Positions 63,730 to 64,000 of a DNA stretch of 64,000 nt are shown piece by piece (the stretch's first letter is position 1; the number at the start of each line of letters is the position of its first letter). Source of the stretch: Bradyrhizobium sp. 139 (GTDB lineage: Bacteria > Pseudomonadota > Alphaproteobacteria > Rhizobiales > Xanthobacteraceae); assembly GCF_023074175.1 (NCBI RefSeq), contig NZ_JADPKS010000158.1, positions 1 through 64,000 on the forward strand, in the 5' to 3' direction. Below the pieces are notes generated by a model. It saw only the letters and a program-made list of their open reading frames with translations. It ran no database searches and was not told where the DNA came from. Made by a program: the position numbers and the translations under genes.

Positions 63730-64000
63730 TCAGCGTTTGTAAGTGTTTTTCACGAATGGCATGGCGGCGACCTGGACGGCCAAGCGCTGGCCGCGCACTT
63801 GGGCGAAGAGTTTTATGCCGAGCGCGCTCTGGCTCGTGGGCACGTAGCCCATCGCGACCGGCGCATTCAGGCTCGGGCCGAAGCCGCCCGATGTGACCTT
63901 TCCGACCGGCTCGACCGAAGTCGCATCCGCAAACAGCAGCGCGCCCTCGCGCACCGGCGCACGGCCCTCGGTGCGCAGGCCGACGCGGCGGCGGGACGCG
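63730..64000 (-). CDS. gcvT: glycine cleavage T-protein (aminomethyltransferase), C-terminal part
   Basis: The frame is open to the right edge of the window; the last 89 residues are seen. GRAPVREGALLFADATSVEPVGKVTSGGFGPSLNAPVAMGYV is the family's C-terminal domain (shown in part: VGKVTSGGFGPSLNAPVAMG), followed by VRGQRLAVQVAAMPFVKNTY. It releases methylene-tetrahydrofolate and ammonia. Start and any glycine riboswitch lie beyond the window. Confidence 0.92.
   Translation of the reverse strand, partial: ASRRRVGLRTEGRAPVREGALLFADATSVEPVGKVTSGGFGPSLNAPVAMGYVPTSQSALGIKLFAQVRGQRLAVQVAAMPFVKNTYKR

Overview
This is a GC-rich alphaproteobacterial chromosome segment, most likely Bradyrhizobium or a close relative. 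The call rests on gene content: very long flagellins with flaF, a fliX/flgI divergent pair, cckA directly after flhB, a recA with a GAAC-N7-GAAC SOS box, bacterial SET-domain, DUF6894 and DUF2798 small proteins, and mosaic intergenic palindromes of the kind found in Bradyrhizobium. The genus is an inference; no rRNA or species marker lies in the window. No tRNA, rRNA, CRISPR array, transposase or integrase was seen.

Region 1 (1-28205) is a flagellar island. It starts inside a truncated flagellin, followed by a 760-residue flagellin, flaF, a flaG-like gene, flgN, a flgJ-like rod-binding gene and flgI. fliX is divergent from flgI. After an accessory insert (HxlR regulator with a NAD(P)-binding protein, dksA, a hydratase/FAH-like gene) come the operons flgF-flgG-flgA-flgH (minus), fliL-fliM-DUF6468-motE (plus), a lone 1245-residue TPR protein, fliO-fliP (minus) and flgB-flgC-fliE-fliQ-fliR-flhB (plus). 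CtrA-like boxes (TTAA-N7-TTAA) and CGGCA...TGCCG palindromes resembling the Caulobacter ftr (FlbD) element recur at these promoters. Two perfect CtrA-like boxes precede the TPR gene. This suggests a Caulobacter-style cascade (CckA-CtrA, then FlbD/FliX). Genes for fliF, fliG, fliN, flgD, flgE, flgK, flgL, motA/B and flhA are not in the window, and no flbT follows flaF.

Region 2 (28360-55763) starts with the hybrid kinase cckA and a Tim44-domain protein, then is a mixed neighbourhood: secreted lectin-like protein, GST, methyltransferase-like membrane protein, class I fumarase, a group of membrane proteins, a carotenoid oxygenase with its divergent TetR regulator, a SET-domain protein, an XRE/MmyB-type regulator, a DsbA-family thioredoxin-fold protein, a hicB-hicA toxin-antitoxin pair, an acyltransferase, two YeeE/YedE half-transporters, a PQQ dehydrogenase, a PilZ protein, an HdeA-like protein, a thioesterase and many small secreted proteins. 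The TetR locus and the membrane-protein promoter 1.9 kb away share four copies of one 19-bp operator, arranged as two pairs with 52-53 bp spacing.

Region 3 (55859-64000) holds recA, three tandem paralogues of an uncharacterised DUF1835/DUF3658-like family (the third frameshifted), and the glycine cleavage genes gcvP, gcvH and the 3' part of gcvT on the minus strand.

The most notable candidates for undescribed biology are the TPR protein in the flagellar regulon, the four-operator TetR regulon, the tandem DUF1835-like family after recA, a paired small secreted protein family ending in a DPW motif, and the inverted repeats abutting the GTG start of flhB.
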